This document shows, in pieces, positions 61,815 to 64,000 of a DNA stretch of 64,000 nucleotides. The stretch lies in assembly GCF_029953595.1 (NCBI RefSeq), contig NZ_CP124537.1:62001-126000 (forward strand). The letters run 5' to 3'. The translations under genes and the position numbers were made by a program. Position 1 is the first letter of the stretch; the number at the start of each line of letters is the position of its first letter. The stretch is from Fuscovulum ytuae (GTDB lineage: Bacteria > Pseudomonadota > Alphaproteobacteria > Rhodobacterales > Rhodobacteraceae). Below the pieces are notes generated by a model, which saw only the letters and a list, made by a program, of their open reading frames with translations, did not search any database and was not told where the DNA came from.

Positions 61815-62658
61815 TCCACTTTCCCTGCTGCATGCGCCCTTGGGCGTGCCCGGATCAGGGCGCGTGCGCTACGGTGCGGCGATGGCGATGTATCGCGACG
61901 GTCACCTTACCGAACCGCAGCTCGAGGTCTATCGTGAAGCCTCCGCCCATGACGGACGCGATCCCGCCCCGATCCTTGCCGAACGCGGCCTGCCACCCGT
62001 ACCGCAGGTCGCAGCATCAACGCCCATCCGCACCCTTTACGATGCCGCGCGCGACTACCTTTTGTCGCTCGCGCATCCCGGCGCAGCGGATGTTCGTTTG
62101 GGCCTGCCCACCGATCCGGGAACCGAAACCGCCCCCACCCCACTTCCCAACCCTGTGGTCGAGGCCTGGCTTGATCCCGCGCTTGCAGCCCTTTCTGCAA
62201 CCCATCCTCTGCTGGCCCTATCGATCCGCCGCGCCAAGCCGCATCTGCACTGGGTGACATATGACGCCTATCCGCGCGCCCTGATCGGGGATGCCTTTCC
62301 CACCGGCCATGCTTTTGCCGCGCTTCGGGGCGAAGATGCCCCTTTCGCCGCGCAGGATTTCGAACTTGGCCTCTTCCTCATCGCGCCCGGCACGCTCTAC
62401 CGCGACCACCACCATCCCGCGCCAGAACTTTATGCCCCGCTCACCGGCCCGCATGACTGGCGCTTTTCTCCGGGCACAGCGCTGCACCCGAAACCGGCCC
62501 ATGATCCTGTCTGGAACCCGCCGCACCGACCACATCTGACCCGAACGGGGACGATCCCCTTCCTTGCCTTCTACGTCTGGACGCAGGATGTGAACCTGCC
62601 TGCCGAAGTCATCCCCGCCGACGATTGGCCCGCGCTGGAAGCTGCCGCTCATGCCTGA
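61807..62658 (+). CDS. Cupin protein of the DMSP-lyase family (DddL/Q/W-like), substrate unproven
   Basis: A 283-residue protein whose C-terminal half is a cupin. The metal-binding block is TLYRDHHHPAPELYAPLTGP with a later GTALHPKPAHDPVW, which matches the pattern of DMSP lyases such as DddQ (HHH-PAPE then a distant H). The first 100 residues form a helical N-terminal domain. I assign it to the dimethylsulfoniopropionate lyase-like family by this motif, but many members are not known to cleave DMSP. A role as an eliminase or isomerase on the imported compound is possible. The start overlaps the permease by 8 bases and its end overlaps the next gene by 8. Confidence 0.7.
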   Translation: MTDPLSLLHAPLGVPGSGRVRYGAAMAMYRDGHLTEPQLEVYREASAHDGRDPAPILAERGLPPVPQVAASTPIRTLYDAARDYLLSLAHPGAADVRLGLPTDPGTETAPTPLPNPVVEAWLDPALAALSATHPLLALSIRRAKPHLHWVTYDAYPRALIGDAFPTGHAFAALRGEDAPFAAQDFELGLFLIAPGTLYRDHHHPAPELYAPLTGPHDWRFSPGTALHPKPAHDPVWNPPHRPHLTRTGTIPFLAFYVWTQDVNLPAEVIPADDWPALEAAAHA

Positions 62659-64000
62659 CCTTCTCATCCACAATGCCCGCATCCGCACGATGGATGCCGC
62701 CAACCCCACCGCCGATTGGATCTTGATCCGCGATGGCCGTATCGCCGCCCTTGGCCACGGCACCCCGCCCGCTGCAGGCGAAAGAATGGATGCGCAAGGC
62801 CGCCTCATGCTGCCCGCCTTTCAAGACCCGCATATCCACCTTCTGTCAGGCGGGACAGACCTCGCCACGTCGGCCATGCTCTATGACGCGACGACGGAGG
62901 ATGACCTCCTTGCCACGCTAAAGGCCCATTCGACGGCTCATCCCGACCTGCCGGTGGTGCTTGGCAGCGGCTGGCAGCCGGGGCTTTTTGGGGACCACAA
63001 CCTCACTGCCACGCTGCTTGACAGCGTACTGCCCGACCGCCCGGCGGTGATCTATGACAGCTCCTTCCACAATGCCTGCCTCAACAGCACCGCATTGCAG
63101 ATGGCCGGCATCACAGATGATACGCCCGATCCGCCCAACGGCCATATCCTGCGCGATTCCAAGGGACGCGCCACAGGCATGCTGCATGAAGAGGTCATTC
63201 CTTGGGCCGTCGCCCGCCTGCCGCAACTGACTGACGCGCATCTGCGGCAAGGTCTTCTCGCCGGGATGGCCCATGCCAATCGCCACGGGATCACCGGTGT
63301 CCTTGACCCCCGCGTGACGGAAACGGAAGACCGCATCTATGCCGCAGCCCTTGCCGCTGGCGATCTGACACTGCGTATCTGTGGCGCGGCCTTGGTGACA
63401 GAAGCAGATACGCCGGACTCCGCCACCACCCGCCTGTCCGCGCTGCGCGCCACCCGTCCGGGCCCGGACTATCACATCCATTCCGCGAAATTCTTTATGG
63501 ACGGCGTCTTTGAAAACCGCACCGCCGCCTGCCTCGCCCCCTATGCCGATGGGCCCGGCGGCAATGCCCCCTGCATGTTTGGCGCTGCGGAAACCGACGC
63601 CCTTTTCACCGCCCTCGATGCCGCGCGCTTTGCCATTCATGTTCATGTCATCGGCGATGCCGCCACACGCCGCGCGCTGGACGGTCTCTCCGCCGCCCGT
63701 GCCGCGAATGGCTCTTGGCCTGCGCACCATCAACTCACCCATCTGCAACTCGTCCACCCTGAGGATGCCGCCCGCCTTCCCGGCCTTGCCACCGCCAATA
63801 TCCAACCGCTCTGGGCCCGCTATGACCCGGTTATCCCCGATATCGCGCTCGATATGATCGGGGCCGCACGTCTGGAACAGACCTATGCCTTCCGCACCCT
63901 TCTGGATCATGGCGCCGATTGGTGCCTGTCCTCCGATTGGCCGGTCAGCACACTGAACCCGTTCGAGATCATGGAAACCGCGCTCACCCGTCAGGCCCGC
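62651..64000 (+). CDS. Amidohydrolase family protein (YtcJ-like), cut by window edge
   Basis: The first 450 codons of a metal-dependent amidohydrolase of the YtcJ/TIM-barrel type. It starts MPDLLIHNARIRTMDAAN, then has the metal motif FQDPHIHLLSGG (H-X-H). Later come HVHVIGDAATRRAL and LTHLQLVHPEDA, with SSDWPVSTLNPFE near the window end. Such enzymes hydrolyse cyclic or linear amides. It overlaps the cupin gene by 8 bases and continues past 64000. It may release an amide-linked group from a pathway intermediate; the substrate is unknown. Confidence 0.88.
   Translation, partial: MPDLLIHNARIRTMDAANPTADWILIRDGRIAALGHGTPPAAGERMDAQGRLMLPAFQDPHIHLLSGGTDLATSAMLYDATTEDDLLATLKAHSTAHPDLPVVLGSGWQPGLFGDHNLTATLLDSVLPDRPAVIYDSSFHNACLNSTALQMAGITDDTPDPPNGHILRDSKGRATGMLHEEVIPWAVARLPQLTDAHLRQGLLAGMAHANRHGITGVLDPRVTETEDRIYAAALAAGDLTLRICGAALVTEADTPDSATTRLSALRATRPGPDYHIHSAKFFMDGVFENRTAACLAPYADGPGGNAPCMFGAAETDALFTALDAARFAIHVHVIGDAATRRALDGLSAARAANGSWPAHHQLTHLQLVHPEDAARLPGLATANIQPLWARYDPVIPDIALDMIGAARLEQTYAFRTLLDHGADWCLSSDWPVSTLNPFEIMETALTRQAR

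Noticed and set aside
1-64000. tRNA, rRNA, CRISPR, transposase, integrase or toxin-antitoxin genes
   Set aside because: I looked through the spacers and the open frames and found none I could support.

Overview
The window looks like a chromosomal segment of a Rhodobacteraceae-type alphaproteobacterium (Rhodobacter and relatives). The DNA is GC-rich, genes are packed with many ATGA or TGATG stop/start overlaps, and the hydrogenase locus follows the Rhodobacter capsulatus order hupTUV-hypF-hupSLC-hupDFGHJK-hypAB-hupR-hypCDE almost gene for gene. I see no rRNA, tRNA, CRISPR array, insertion sequence or phage module.

Layout. (1) 1-4342, minus strand: a LacI-family regulator followed by a sugar-type ABC importer (binding protein, two permeases, ATPase cut by the window edge). 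(2) 4754-11458, plus: a TAXI-type TRAP transporter (binding protein, fused permease, DUF1850 protein) followed by a DctB/DctD-like two-component pair whose regulator carries GAFPGA in place of GAFTGA. (3) 11538-32741: the [NiFe]-hydrogenase locus. HupT, HupU and HupV form the H2-sensing arm. HupS, HupL and HupC form a membrane-bound uptake hydrogenase with the six-cysteine proximal-cluster signature of O2-tolerant enzymes. HupD,F,G,H,J,K and HypA-F mature the enzymes, and HupR is the response regulator. Departures from the R. capsulatus plan are an opposite-strand amidase between hypF and hupS, hupE between hupL and hupC, a terminator after hupC, and a short hairpin repeat between hypD and hypE. 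(4) 32924-44786: a hybrid sensor kinase, an amidase-agmatine deiminase pair with a divergent GntR-type regulator, a four-carbon acid sugar kinase, an IorAB-like molybdenum hydroxylase with a divergent TetR regulator, an orphan HPt protein and a host-attachment-family protein. (5) 45017-48159: a polar (probably basic) amino-acid ABC importer, then a small secreted protein. (6) 48994-64000: a BetI-like regulator divergent from a tightly coupled operon of at least 12 genes. These encode a class III aminotransferase, two phytoene-desaturase-like FAD oxidoreductases, a GcvT-like methyltransferase, two Rieske oxygenase alpha subunits, a PotDABC-like importer, a DMSP-lyase-family cupin and a YtcJ-like amidohydrolase that runs off the window.

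How the genes work together. In the hydrogenase locus HupUV is expected to sense H2 and signal through HupT to HupR, which controls hupSL. HypA-F build and insert the NiFe(CN)2CO centre, HupD trims HupL, and HupC passes electrons to quinone. The operon from 49.8 kb onward is the best candidate for an undescribed pathway: its enzyme set fits import and stepwise demethylation of a methylated amine, betaine or sulfonium compound, but the substrate cannot be read from sequence. Several candidate operators (perfect or near-perfect dyads) lie beside the local regulators and are listed separately.
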